DNA of 64,000 bases from Alviniconcha marisindica (Eukaryota; Mollusca; Gastropoda; Provannidae), in contig JABMCL010001084.1 in the NCBI GenBank assembly GCA_018857735.1, positions 367,501-431,500 on the forward strand. Reading direction: 5' to 3'. The notes below the pieces were generated by a model, which saw only the letters and a program-made list of their open reading frames with translations, was not told where the DNA came from and ran no database searches. Of this stretch, positions 36,451 through 49,487 are shown one piece after another (position 1 is the first letter of the stretch; each line of letters begins with the position of its first letter). The translations under genes were made by a program, and so were the position numbers.

Positions 36451-36598
36451 ACCCCCAACACACACACACCCTCCACCGGCCCTGCCTCCTCTTTCCAATA
36501 CCACATGTTGCTTTCGGAATAACGGTCGTTATCTGCCAGCAAAACTCGCGAGTATTGGTATCTTGGCAACCGTAATCATCAGCTAATTTTACAGTTGT

Positions 36599-36599
<1 letters not shown>

Positions 36600-36695
<96 letters not shown>

Positions 36696-36733
36696 ATAGT
36701 TTCATCCACGGACCTCATAGGTCCATCCCCCTC

Positions 36734-36798
<65 letters not shown>
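36600..36798 (+). repeat. Two (TC)n microsatellite blocks with a 45-bp spacer
   Basis: Pure TC runs of about 90 and 60 bp flank a spacer containing GACCTCATAGGTC, a short palindrome. Confidence 0.95.
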
Positions 36799-36805
<7 letters not shown>

Positions 36806-36999
36806 CACGCCCCCAACGCACCCAGCCACCCACCCTTTTCTCTGTCACGTCTCTGTGTGAGGTATTATTATCACACAGTGTCAGGAAGGGAACGACACGG
36901 GGACCGTGACAGAGAATAAGTCATAAAGGGCAAGGGTTGTAGCCAACACGCAAGAAGCACCAACACGTACGGCAGAAGCTGGCACGCATACTGTGAGGT

Positions 37000-38180
37000 A
37001 GGTAGCCGCGTCAGTCAGTCTGTCTGCCATCCACAGCTCGATCAAGGGCAACTCCACCCTTTTTCCCAGACCGCAAAGCAGATAGACAAACAGAACAGAT
37101 GCTGTCTTCGTTCAGTGTAAGTTAGTAAACATGGTGCTTAACGTCCACAGAAACCATAAGGCTTATTAGGGACGGGGAGAAGGGGGGGGGGGGGGGTATG
37201 GAGGTGGGGGGAGAGGGAGAAAGGAGAGCCCGCTAGGCCAAACCGGCTCACGATTCGTTCAGTGCCCGTTGCTTCACTATTTATAGATCGGAAGGAACAT
37301 CAGTGCGCCCTTCATACCACCCCCCCCCCCCCCAATCTTTTCCTGTCCCTAATCAGCCTTGTGGTTTCTGTGGACGTTAATCTCCATGCTTACTTACTTT
37401 ACATATTTTCACTTACTGCACTGAGGGGGGGGGGGGGGGGGGGGGGGGTTCTCGGATTTTAACGTTCCGTTAACCGCGTAGGATCACCTCAGGACGTCAC
37501 ACATTCAAAATACACAAGTGTGTGTGTGTGTGTGTGAGCGCGCGCGAGAGAAACTTATACTGGCAATATTATGACTATAGGCCTATTAGTAATTACTATT
37601 TTTGAGGTTTTAATGTCTGCATTTGTTGTTGGTCTTGTAAAGCGCGGTTTGTCAGTTCACCCTTGTCGGTGAGATACGGCGCTTTAGAAGTGACCGCTAC
37701 TGATTATGATTAAATCACAAGTTTGTCTAATACACTGTTACAACGTGTACTGACAATTGCTGCCTGTCTAATTCACTGTAAGTGTAACACCTTTGAAAAC
37801 AGAACGAGGCCCAGAGCGCTCGTGCAGAATCAACACACAAGGGAATAAATTAATTAGCGCTCGAAATACGTCACACAAGTACAACAACAAAGACCAGAGT
37901 CGCCTATTGTAAACCTGGCCATGCGTGTAACTACAAGGTACATAAAAGAGGTACATCACTGTTACAGCGTGTACCGACAACTGCTGCAGGATAACAATTA
38001 ACATGTTGTCAGAAATGTGCATGCAGTGAGGTAGGTCGCTTCGTCTGTTTGCCAGCCGCAGCCCTGTCAAGGGCAACTCCACCCTTTCACCCCACTGAGA
38101 CCGCAAAGCAAACACTGAACTGTCTTCGTTCAGTGCCTGTGTGCTTCACTATTTATAGAACGAGAAGCAATTCACTGCAC
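37000..38180. repeat. Segmental duplication, one copy interrupted by a SINE
   Basis: CAAGGGCAACTCCACCC, AGACCGCAAAGCA, TCTTCGTTCAGTG and GCTTCACTATTTATAGA occur in the same order at about 37046-37290 and 38078-38160. The first copy contains extra sequence at 37118-37253, bounded by TTCGTTCAGTG on both sides. The second copy has one TTCGTTCAGTG at 38125-38135 and no insert. Confidence 0.8.
37118..37253 (-). mobile_element. SINE-like insertion with 11-bp target-site duplication
   Basis: The insert carries the complement of the family tail (ACGTCCACAGAAACCATAAG) and a poly-G/GGAG tract. It is flanked by TTCGTTCAGTG at 37107-37117 and 37254-37264. The uninterrupted paralogue at 38125 shows the empty site. 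Confidence 0.8.
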
Positions 38181-38705
38181 TAAGTCTGTTGGTAGAGAGA
38201 GGGGTGGTTTGGGGTTACAGGGTGTACTGACGATTGAGGCAGGACAGTGATGAAGTGCGTCGCTGCACGCTGCCCTACTACTCCTCCTCTTGGTTTTTAT
38301 ATTTTCGTATTATGTTCAGTTTTGCATTGTTAGCTTGCCATACCAGGCCTACAGTGAAACTGCTCAGTGTCGGGCGGGGGCGGCACAGCCGCTGTTTCGC
38401 TCACTGCTGGCCGCTTTGTAGACTTGTTTGACCAGTTCTTTTTAACTGTGTGACTTTCTTGGTTTTTTCTCTGTCTCAGTGTCAGTCCTTGAGCAGGCTA
38501 TTTGACTTGTATTTGGTATATCAGTCCGAGGAGCGGAGAGAGAGAGAGTGAGAGAGAGAGATGCGAATACGGAAGATAATACATTGGCCATTGCCTCTCA
38601 TGACGGAACTGGGTGCATGTGGATGACATACCGTCCGCCTCATAATACATACCAATTATGCACATGGAAAAATAAAACCAACAAATTCAGTGAGAGAGAG
38701 AGACA

Positions 38706-38742
<37 letters not shown>

Positions 38743-38822
38743 TACAAATATCTTCATCTTCAAAATCGATAGGCCTTAGTGGCTACACGAATTAAACTTT
38801 GCTAAGAGTAAATGGGGGGGAG

Positions 38823-39061
38823 ACTTTGTAAAAATCTGTGTTCCTTTAACAGGCCTACCTAGGAATCAGATTTGTGAGAATAATCAAGTGCCTCGGCCAT
38901 CTACAGTTCTCAAACAAGGAACTACTCATGTGTATTGTCAGTAGCACTTTGTAAAAATCTGTGTTCCTTTAACAGGCCTACCTAGGAATCAGATTTGTGA
39001 GAATAATCAAGTGCCTCGGCCATCTACAGTTCTCAAACAAGGAACTACTCATGTGTATTGT
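38823..39061. repeat. Tandem duplication, 123-bp unit
   Basis: ACTTTGTAAAAATCTGTGTT and its following 117 bases appear identical at 38823 and 38946, so the duplication is recent. Each copy contains TTCCTTTAACAG|GCC, an acceptor-like site, with no coding frame after it. Confidence 0.95.
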
Positions 39062-39853
39062 CCATTCTGGCATGGGAAAAACCATGGAAAAACGAAACGG
39101 AAAGGAAAAGCTACCCGAAGTCGATATCGGTAAAAGAACGACCACCTAGTTTGTGAACTTGGCTCGACCTCAGAGACTGTGACCCGCCAGAATTAGAGGT
39201 TGTCTCCCTTACTGCGCGAGATGTGGCGTTTACATGTAGTTGTCTCCCCTTATGCTTTCTCTTTTCTTTATCTGTGCACAGTGTTGTGGCGTAGGTGGGG
39301 GATTTGATATTAAACAAACGTCAAAATGTATTGCGACCGTTGTGCTTATGATGTTTTTATCAGTTCCTGCCTATGCTTACGGTCTCTGCTGTGCTTGTAT
39401 GAGAGAAAGAGAGAGTGAGAATGAGAGAGAAAGAGCTCAGCCACATGATTTAAGTTTTAGCTAAAGACTAGAATGGTCAAGATACCAGAAAACTACACAG
39501 CAGTGGCTAGCACTCTCAAAATGTTTCATGATGTTTTTACCAGACCTCTGTATATTGGCAGAATGATTAACTTAGCAGTAGTAGACGTGTATACTCGGTG
39601 AAATTAGTAAACCCTGAAAATTAATGAGACATAGTCAGTGCGACTGTCAGTAAACTAGCTTTAGCTGAACAGAACACACACATATTCATGCGAACAGAGG
39701 CAACCCCCCCCCTCCCCCCCCCCGACAGAAAACACACACACACACACACACATATGCACACATGGATGCACACACACACACAACCCACACATACACATGA
39801 ATTTGAATTTGTGTTTAAGTTCTCTGGCCTTGATTTGTGTGTGTGTGTGTGTG

Positions 39854-39885
<32 letters not shown>

Positions 39886-40862
39886 GGGGTTTTGTGTATG
39901 TGTGTGTGGTGTTTTTTACTGTGAGTCAAATAATATTGGATCATTTTGCAGAGAAATAACTGACTGGTGCACTTAAGCATGTGGGTCGCCAACCCTTGAA
40001 AGTAACTCGGGGTGGGGGGGGGGGGGTGACTATGTGTCACCATCAAAGCCTTTCCGGGGCATTAGTGTCTGTAAAACACTGTGTTAGCTGTTATAGATGG
40101 GTACCCTTTTGTATTCTTATGTATCCGTAATTAGCATGCCCCTTTACCACTGTATGGTACAGATGTTTGCTTTATTAAACTGTGTAGATGTTCCACCTTT
40201 CTGAGCTATTATTAGTCATATTTTGATATTGTGGCCAAGTTTGTAAAACTAAAAGTAAAGTGTTTATATTCAATTCAATTAAAAAAACTTTAATCATCCC
40301 ACAAGGGGCAATTTTGTTGTGGTCATGGTGGGTTCGTAAAAAATACATAAAGTTAAGAGAACAATACAACAAACAAAAGAGTCTTACTTTAACCATAGTA
40401 TAGTTTAGCTATGTTATAGCATATGTTATAGCTAAATACGTACAAGTAGTATTTATTCAGATTTATTTCATTTTCAGTGAAGTAATGTTGCATCTTCTTA
40501 TCAGATGTATGTATATATAATAGTATGTATATACAAATGTATATATATATATAAAATACTCACGTATTAGTAATATTTATTAAAATTAATTTAACTTTCA
40601 GCCAAGTAATGCGACACTTGTCTTTTTCAGTATGAGATTTCAAGCTGAATGTGTTAATGGTTGTTGCACCTGAATGTTGTTTCTTGTCAGTATGTATTAT
40701 TATTTGTGGTCACAGTTAGGATTTTTCCATGGGAAACTCAGATCTCTTTCCCAGGGAGATACTGGCACCAGACCTACCCAGAATGTCAGGTAAATCCCTT
40801 GATATTTTCACATAAATAACTTCAATGGTCGCTTTGACACTGGAGTGATTTTTGCATTCCAG

Positions 40863-41177
40863 CGCCTTCTGGATGACATCAAAAGCAACCGGGCACGGAC
40901 CGAAGTGGTTCTGGAAGAGCATGCTGCTCTTCGCGACCGGTCAGGGGAGACCACTCCCTCCCAAGGTCACCGCCTGCTGCAGGAGATCGGGCAGTTGGAG
41001 GAGACAGCAGAGTACCAGTGCACAGAGCTTCGAGCGGCTGTCGCTGAGCAGGAGCAATATGAGACAGAGATCCGCCACCTCAACGCAGCTATCTCCGAGG
41101 CCCAGCAGCAGTTGTTGGCCTCTCCAGTTCGGGCCTCTACTGTGGAGGCCTTGAAGCAGCAGATTGCTGAACATAAT
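40863..41177 (+). CDS. Spectrin-repeat giant (nesprin-like), exon e
   Basis: Internal exon of 105 codons, phase 0, acceptor tttttgcattccag and donor AAT|GTATGT. Starts RLLDDIKSNRARTEVVLEEH, the B-helix continuation of the repeat opened by WMEETRTHI in exon d. A helical, Gln/Glu-rich middle follows (LLQEIGQLEETAEYQCTELR) and the exon ends EALKQQIAEHN. It has no obvious Trp, so the second repeat is degenerate, as is common in nesprins. It joins exon f as AEHN|SLASQIKSYQ. Confidence 0.92.
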
Positions 41178-44100
41178 GTATGTACCTCATTGGCTAGTCA
41201 AACACACACATTTTTATTTTTTTTAGCTTGAGGAATTTTGTTTCTGTGGTTTTTGTTTTTTTATTTATCTATTTATTCTTTTAATAATTTTGATATATTT
41301 TGGTATGATTTAAAGAACAGTGGTTTTTCTTCTTTTTTTCTCTTTTTTTGAGGGTTGGGGTGTTTCTAATTTTGTCATTTGTTCTTTTTTATTATTGTTA
41401 TTTCTGTTGTTTACCAAATTTGCATTATATTAACTGATTTTGTTCATGTTTTATTATTTTTTCTTTTATTCATCACTACTACTACTGTTTTTGTTTGATC
41501 ATTATTTTTTATTATTATTATTTTTAATATTTTTTTTAATTTTCTTTATTGCAATAAGCTAGGGTGTGTGCATTGCTGTTTCACTGCTGTGTGTCAAAAT
41601 ACTATGCCAAGCTACTGGGCAGAACATATCTTGCCACACTGAAGGGAAATAACTGGCACACAAGTGGTTGTCCTGAAGTTTGTTGTCACGTCATAAGACT
41701 CACAGCATCATGTGCATGCAAAAGACCTACAGCTGGTTGTAGGTGTGGGTTTTTTTTCTCTCTTTTTTTCATTTTGTTTCCCAACCCTCCTTCAGTGACC
41801 TGTAGTCTGCTTCATTTATGTATATTAAATTTGCCAGCATGAATGCTGTCCTGATTTTTCAGTACATAGCAGTCAACAAGCTGTGTTATTTTACACTGAA
41901 ATTCAGATCAGCACTCCGTTTGGTAACTTTAACAGTATATGATGTATGTTACTGTATTGTGTCAGTGCAAAAATCATCAGAATGAAAGTTTTTCAAAGAA
42001 AAAGTTATAAATGTTGCCAAAGTCACAAAAGAAAATGAAGAGGTACAAACTTATGCAGTCTTTTTGACATGTTGAAATGTACAGAAACATGCACATCAAC
42101 TGTGCATGTTCTCTGTCAGTGGTGTTACGAATCTTCCTGATTTGTATGCCACTGGTACACTTAAACCATCAGCATTCTTGTGAATCTTGCACTGACTATT
42201 GTAGTTATAGACTCGTTTCTTTTTTGTAATGCCTGTACTGTATGCACAGCACTGTTGTCAGCATACCTTTGTCAGCACCTTTTCCCTTGTCCTCCACTCA
42301 CACAAATCTTTATCAGTCTGCTCAACCACCGTGTGCCTTCTTCTTCCTTTCTCCAAGTGTATGATCTTCACTCATGTGAAAATTAAGTCTGTGTAATGAT
42401 GAGTGAGAAGCCATCCATGGGGAAAACATTAACGGTTGATTTGTTTTCTCAGAGATTGTGTTTAAAGCAAAAGCTTTCAAACTTTTCATGATTATAACTT
42501 GCATTGAAGTGAACATTTTCCTCGGCCAGTTTTGTTGATTTAGATTTGGTGTCAAGGTCACTCTTGTAATCACAAGAATGTCTGAAATAGCGAAAATTAA
42601 AGCTGGAAGTTTTGTTTCTCATTACTTATCTGATTGAGTTCAAGCTTTGTATCTGTAGATAACATGTTACATGAAAGAGGGAGAGAAAAACAAACACATA
42701 CCCCAGATGTTTTGAAAAAAAATAGCATATTTTCATTGCAAATATTAATTGATGCTAGTTCAGTATGGTGCCAGGCTTGACAAAACCATAACTGATGGCA
42801 TTTTCTATGAATCTGTTGAAGCTCATATAAGATCATTGAAGCTTTGCATTTGGATAACCTCCACTGAGCTATCCTGCTAGCTTTGATCGTCTTGACTCAT
42901 TTTCCACATCAGTGGATAGTTTGGAAACAAATACTGATTTGACAGTTGTAATTATTCTCCAGTTCGCAATGTGAGCTAACTGAGTGTTTGTTCTTCATGT
43001 AGTGCATGTATGCATATATATTTATATCATGTACCATTTTCATCGCATTTTCCTTCTCTTCACACAAATATATCAATTTATCTTTGCACCCTATGCCTTC
43101 TCCTTTATTTTACTTCACAAGCGCACAGTTTTAGTACACTTACCGTTATTGTCGTCCTTGGTTACTCCTTTATTTTAGCAAGTGCACAGTTTTAGCACAT
43201 TTACCATTATTGCCATTCTTGGTTATTGGTTGCATTAGACATTGAAATTGGCTTTTTATCATTTTTTATACATTTCTCTTAATCTTTTGTATTTTGTCAA
43301 ATTATTGTCTGATCTGTTTGTTTCTCCTGTTTTGTCTGTTGCCTTAACATTTACTGCCCTTAGAATTATATTGACATAATTGCAGTGTAACTGTTTTGGA
43401 GAGAGAGCACATGTGTTGTAAACAAATGCAAGACTGATTTTTAATTTAAAAAAATATTAAAATTAAAAAAGACCTGACCCTCATAATGTGACCAGCCTGC
43501 TTTTAAGACCACTTTGCTAACAAATCCACATCCCTTTTGCAAGACCCCTCACAAAAGTCAGTATTTCCCCTGTTTCTTTGACAAAAAAAGAAAAAAGAAA
43601 AAAAGAGTGCTTTCCATACATTTAATTTGCCTCTTGTCAAACAACACAGTGATCATTTGTCAAGAAAGATGTGTGTGTGTGTGTGTGTGTGTGCGTGCAT
43701 GTGTGTGTGTGTGTGTGTGTGTGTGTGAGTGGTGTTTGTTTTGTTCATAATATGCTGTTCAGCAAATTAGGTCGTGTCTGTATTTATTGCACATATTGTC
43801 TGTGTTAGACATACATGTGTCTGTTGTTTGTTTGTGTTGTGTTGTTACAGTATTGCTTATATATAACTGGCTTGACTGTGCTTTAATATGATTTTTTTCT
43901 CTCTCCATGTGCACAAGTTATACTAGCTGCCATTTTTTGTATTGTTGGTACAGCTATTTGATGGCTACTACCGTACCAACGTAACTATAACCTTACTGGG
44001 ATTGTATGTAAATCTTTATGAGCATAGTTTTCAACAAGTACTCTGTTTAGAAAAATAATTCCTAAATCTTTACAATCTAAGCACATGGACAGGAAAAGCC

Positions 44101-45000
44101 CCCCCCCCTCCACGCTCCCTCCCACCCAAAAAGGGTGGGGAAATGGTACATGTAGTTATGTGTGACTCTCAGGTTAGTTTTGATATATCCAGAGGGAAAG
44201 GGGAAAGAAGAAGAAAAGAAAGTGGGGGGGGTTGCAGAAAATTTGGTGCCATTGACTTGGTTGACCAGAAGCTTGAGTACACTGGGATACGTCTCAACCG
44301 CCTTCTCAGTACAACTTGCCTGGCAGGAATGTAGGTAGAACCAGAAAAGGCGGATGAATTATTTAATTGTTAAGGCAGTTGCAGCTGCTCTTCAGCAGTT
44401 ATTCACCAGTTTGTTATTTTGCAGGTGTTTTTGTTGATTAGTTCAGTCTGTTAATTGTACACCTGCTCAGATTGCTGCTAAGTCTATGCAACTACAAGCC
44501 AGCTTTGTTGTGTGATTAATGTTTCTTTCTTACCTGACAAGGATGCTGTGTTGTTTGTGTTAATCAAAATGGTACAGTCTTATTTAGCAGCAGGTACATT
44601 AAACTTTTCTCAGAAAGAAAGAAAGAAAAAAAGAGAAGAAAGACATCCAAGATCCCCCCCATCCCACTTCCAGATAAAAGAGAGAGAGAGAGAGAGAGAA
44701 GAAGAAGAAGGTGGTGGTTTGTGGGTTTGCAAATTGTTTTGCTACATTTCTTCATGATCAGAAAGAAAGATTATACAGGATCAATTTTATGGACCACAAT
44801 GACATTTTCTTATTTTCTGGAATTTTGGTATTTCATAGACTTTAAAGCATACTTGTTGAATTTGGAGATACTTTCTGAGGATATTTTTTTACTTGTCTTT
44901 TTTCTTAGTGTATTTTCAAATTGATTAATCAGGCACTGTGTAATAACTTAGTTAATGTGAACTAAATTATCAGAGAAGCTAAAGAATTTGTAAAGAGTTG

Positions 45001-45136
<136 letters not shown>

Positions 45137-46237
45137 TGCACTAACATAAACATGTGGTAGCTAGGAATGTCCCTGGGTGTTTTATAAACAGAAAGAACAT
45201 TCTTGAATCAAAACGAGAATAACTAAATAACTTACAACACTGCTGTGTATGCAGTTGTTTGTGTTAGGAATGAAACCATTATATGCACAACCTTAGAGCT
45301 AGGGTAAGGAGTTATTGATTGCACTTTTCCTAAATTCCCCTGCTTTTCAAATCAATCCCCCCCCCCCCCCATTGCTTTTTAAATGTTCCTTGTGCATGCA
45401 GTTGTTTGTGTTAGGAATGAAACCATTATATGCACAACAACCTCAGAGCTAGGGCTAGGAATTATTGATATGCACTTTTCCAAAATGTTCCTGCTTTTTA
45501 AATCAGTATTTTTTCGACTGCTTTTTAAATGTTTGAACATATATATACACCAATATATTCCAATGTATATATAATCTGCTTACTGAGTGAATTCCTCCTG
45601 CCTTACTTTTCCTGTTGTGTGTGCCTCTTGGTGCGTGTGAGTTTTGCTGTGCGGACGTAGACAAAGTTCAGTCCTAAACCACAGGATTGTGATGCATGTG
45701 TGTTGTGCTAGTCAAGAGCCTGAAACAGAACAGTTTCGGGGTATGTTACGTTCAGCAGTTTGTTGGTAGCCCGTTGAGGAGGGAGTATGTCTGGTCTTGA
45801 GCATTTTATGTGTATGCGTACATGTTGTTCTGGATCATGTCTGTGTTTTTTAGTGTCTTAACTGGTTTGATTTTGATGTGGCGTGGTTTAATTTGGACTT
45901 TAAAATGATCTGTATTTGTTTGTTTTGTGTATGTGTTGTCTATTGTGACTGTAAATTTTGGAACACCTGATTCCTTATAACTTAATTTTTTTAATTATAT
46001 TTTGAATGTGAAATGAGTTCTTTTTATTATAATACAGGGATAAAGTTTTTGGGGAACTTTTTTTTTTTTTCACAGCACTTTATTCTTTTTGCTTTACACC
46101 TGAAACCTTTTGTCTTAATGCAGAAAGTGGGTAATTTTTTAATAGAAATAATCCTGCACATAATTCACCCTGGCCATCATTCATGCTGACTCAATTAAAC
46201 CCAAATTTCAGCTTTCCTCACTCCATTTCAAGCCCAC

Positions 46238-46342
<105 letters not shown>

Positions 46343-47070
46343 TCATGCGCACACAATCTCTAGCTGCGTATAATTCCTTGGCTTCATCATCATAATCATT
46401 GCTTGCCATTTTCTGTCATGATCATGTAGATCACATTAATAATGCTGCAGTGGATAAGCTCCTCCCCTTGTCCCCACCCCCTGCTTGTCAGATGCATGGG
46501 ATATTTTGCATGGTGTGGCCAGATGACGATAAATGAGATGCTTGAAAATTGATCAAACACTTTTTGAACATTTTGTGCACTCTGGAGTACAAAATGTTTA
46601 TGGATTTTTATTTTTTTATTTTTATATTTTAAAGAATTAATCTGAAATGATTTAAAAAAAAAAAATGTTTACACCACTGTTGGTGCACAGTTTTATCGTG
46701 GTATTCTTGGAATTGAAAAAAAAAGTTTGCCATACCTGATTCAATATATATATTGATTTTAAAAACAACAACAGTGATACATCAGAAAAAGTTTGATTTC
46801 AGAATTAACTAGCAAAGTACTTGAAGTTATGACTCTGGCTGCACCATACTTCACACAGGTTGTACAGTAGATGGTGCTGACATTGTGTTAATGCTGTTCT
46901 GTGTTGTGACCCTGTCTGTTTTAATTCATCTTTCATGCTGTTGTTGTCAATGCCATGCTGTCTAATCTAACTGGACCCCTACACTGACTCTGGGCATGGT
47001 AGCTCTCCGGCCTGTCCTGCTCACCTCATGGCCCTGTGCATGTTGCCTCACGTCTCCCACTTCATTTCAG

Positions 47071-47691
47071 AGCCTAGCCTCCCAAATAAAAAGCTACCAG
47101 GCCACCGTTAGTGAGATTAACGAGAAAAGCCGGCAGCTGTCTTTGCGCGTGGCTCAGGCCAGCACAGTGACCTCTCGCAAGCGTTACCTGCCTGAGATGG
47201 TGTACCGGAACTGGGTGTCAGCGTCCAGGTCGGACACGGGCATCGAGGCCCACAGCTCCCCGGTGTCATCAGTGTCACACACCATGGACAGTGCCAGCTT
47301 TGACAGTGGCTTGGACACCGGCGCCAACCTCTCGCAGTCCATGCAGACTAGTCCCTCCCTTTCCATGACACTGCAGAGCCAGAGCTCCCTGGGTTCCAGA
47401 CCGCCCACTTTCCCCAGCACGCCCAGAACAGCAACAGGGGAGGCTGAGCGCTTCAAGCCCATCTCAGACTCTAGCAAACTGGACAGTTCCACATCTTTCC
47501 GCTCAGATGCCTCAGACAGTTTTGTGTCCCATCCCTCCGATACGTCGGTTAAGTCCATCAGGTGGTCATCCCACCTGCAGCCGCCGGTGGACTCGTACAA
47601 AGTGAAAAGTGCCTCGGACACTCACCTTCATGGATCCTCCTCCTTCATGAAGAAGCTGCAAGGTCAAGGCCAAGGCAGCGGCACTGACAAG
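47071..47691 (+). CDS. Spectrin-repeat giant (nesprin-like), exon f with Ser-rich linker
   Basis: 207 codons, phase 0, acceptor cacttcatttcag and preferred donor AAG|GTAACC. The first about 35 residues (SLASQIKSYQATVSEINEKS) finish a spectrin helix. From VTSRKRYLPEMVYRNW onward the chain turns into a Ser/Thr/Pro-rich, probably phosphorylated and unstructured linker, with SASFDSGLDTG and TSFRSDASDSF segments. A flexible linker between repeat blocks is known in giant spectrin-repeat proteins. The frame stays open past the donor to a stop at 48205-48207, so an alternative longer exon (donor CTG|GTGGGT at 48027, also phase 0) or a terminal exon is possible. Confidence 0.88.
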
Positions 47692-48207
47692 GTAACCACC
47701 CCAAGGTCGAGGCTGGAACCCACCTGGTCCCTCTCGGACCACGACCGCCCGGCCAAGACCTCAACGCCCCGCGGTCGGGGCTTGTCCCAGCCGGGCGGCA
47801 GCGAGTTGTCACCTGGTTTTAGTCGGCGTGCGCATTCGCTTTCCCCAGACAAAGGGCGCAAGTCGTACCAGCCGCTGTCCCTCCAGTCTCTCTCGCCTGC
47901 CTCCCCTCTGTCTGTCCACTCCTCTGTGCATGGACGTGGGACCTCCTCCTCCTATCTGCTTGTTGCTGCTGCAGCCTCTGCTGCTGGTGGTGGAGGGCAT
48001 GGGCATGACATCGTTGATCGCCGCCTGGTGGGTGGTGGAGCTGAGCATGCTGTGCTTTCGCTAACAACGCTAACGCTGATCGATGCTGATCGCCCTTTTT
48101 TGGCTTGGGTCTCTTTTCTTTTTTTTCTTTTTTATCTCATACTTTTAACACAGTTTAATGCTTCAACATATTCTGCTTACAAATCTGCTCCAGTTGTCAC
48201 TGTTTAA
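47692..48207 (+). CDS. Possible alternative extension of exon f
   Basis: The reading frame continues in phase past GTAACC for 171 codons to TAA. It keeps coding-like Ser/Pro/Arg-rich composition (SQPGGSELSPGFSRRAHSLS) to about 47950, then Ala/Gly-rich sequence. A phase-0 donor-like CTG|GTGGGT lies at 48027/48028. The final part encodes a hydrophobic run, WVSFLFFLFYLILL, and a 16-residue tail, but this comes from T-rich DNA. Real coding to about 48027 is plausible; the terminal hydrophobic end is doubtful. No AATAAA was seen close after the stop. Confidence 0.4.
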   Translation, partial: VTTPRSRLEPTWSLSDHDRPAKTSTPRGRGLSQPGGSELSPGFSRRAHSLSPDKGRKSYQPLSLQSLSPASPLSVHSSVHGRGTSSSYLLVAAAASAAGGGGHGHDIVDRRLVGGGAEHAVLSLTTLTLIDADRPFLAWVSFLFFLFYLILLTQFNASTYSAYKSAPVVTV

Positions 48208-48892
48208 GCACACTTGGTGATTTCTGATGGCTCTTAGCCGTTTCTTTGGCAACCACAGATTTAGAAAATAGGCTGTTGGTGCCTTGCACTATGTGTAATG
48301 AACTTTTTGTGACGAAAACAGTAATAACTGAATGAACAGGTCTCATTTTTGGTTTTGGCACTGTCAGACAGAATTTGTTTTATTTATTGATTTAAAAAAA
48401 AAAAAAAAAAAAAAAGTAGATCTCAGAACTTCCCACTGAAAAGAATAATAATTTTCTATTGATTTTATACAAAATATTGAACCATGAATTTGAAAGTAGG
48501 TCTTGAAACTGTCCAAACAGTGCTTCCCACTCGAAAGTAGAACAATCCTCTATTGATTTTATACAAAATATTGAAACCATGAATTTGAAAGTAGGTCATG
48601 GAACTGTCTGAACAGGGCTTCCTGCTCAAAGGTCAGCAGTCACTGGCAGGTTGTAGGCCAGGTATGAGGGAGAGAATTACTTTATCTCTCTGGTTATTGC
48701 TCATTTATGTCATGGATAAGTGCCACAGATTGGTTGTGTTCACCTTCAGTGGCCATTACTTATTGCCTAGTGTATTTCTGTCAGGCTTGCCCTCATATAA
48801 CTGTACTGGTTGATTGGGCATAAAAAGCCAAGTTGCTTACTCTGTTATGCTGTTGCTACCATAAAATCATTAAAACTGGTCAAAGACTGACA

Positions 48893-49210
48893 CACAGGGG
48901 AGTTTATTAGCATTCAGAATATGTAAAACAAGCACAACAACAAAGACCTGAGTCTCCTGGGGTAACTCTCACCTGGCATGCGTGTAAATACAAGGTACAT
49001 AAACTCCACCAGAGGTGCATCCTTTCTGGTCAAAGATCGGCAACTGCCAAACAGTGACTGCTAGTTGCACATACATAAAGGGTTAGAAATAAAATCTATT
49101 TGTTATGACAAAACACAACATGCAAATTTTCAGGGTACAAGCCACAAAACAGCATTTAAGCAACTGTTAAAAATGGTGAAAAATGAGATGTAGGATACTT
49201 CTCTCCTTTT
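48893..49210 (+). repeat. Dispersed composite element, 5' and 3' modules
   Basis: Contains GGCATGCGTGTAAATACAAG followed by TATGACAAAACACAACATGC in the same order as at 651-1065. These are two separate insertions of one family. Confidence 0.65.
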
Positions 49211-49254
49211 GGTTAAGCTGTTTCGTAATGTTGTTTTAGTGACTGCTAGTGACC

Positions 49255-49487
49255 GCAATAACAGTGACACCATGCCTGGTGATTCAAAGTAACCTGTGGT
49301 TGGTTCCACTTTAAGATTACAACTAAACCTAGCAATAACAGTGACACCATGCCTGGTGATTCAAAGTAACCTGTGGTTGGTTCCACTTTAAGATTACAAC
49401 TAAACCTAGGCAGGTTTAGTTGTAATCTTAAAGTGGAACCAACCACAGGTTACTTTGAATCACCAGGCATGGTGTCACTGTTATTGC
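49255..49487. repeat. Duplicated 77-bp unit plus inverted copy: perfect 76-bp hairpin
   Basis: A 77-bp unit starts at 49255 and again at 49332 (GCAATAACAGTGACACCATG). It is followed, after a four-base loop at 49408-49411, by its exact reverse complement at 49412-49487. Two direct copies and one inverted copy form a perfect long hairpin. It contains no coding frame. Confidence 0.97.

Larger units (their letters stand above)
35584..40862 (+). other. Intron between acidic exon B and exon e
   Basis: Holds a 59-bp direct duplication (35714-35772 and 35861-35919) separated by (AC)n, (TG)n 36023-36081, poly-C 36420-36450, two pure (TC)n blocks (36600-36692, 36738-36798), a SINE insertion in a duplicated segment (37000-37310 against 38025-38180), poly-G 37427-37448, a dispersed module 37845-37955, (AC)n about 38706-38738, a 123-bp tandem duplication (38823-39061), and (TG)n/(TTG)n 39836-39882. 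AT-rich and CpG-poor from about 39.3 kb. No other gene. Confidence 0.65.
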
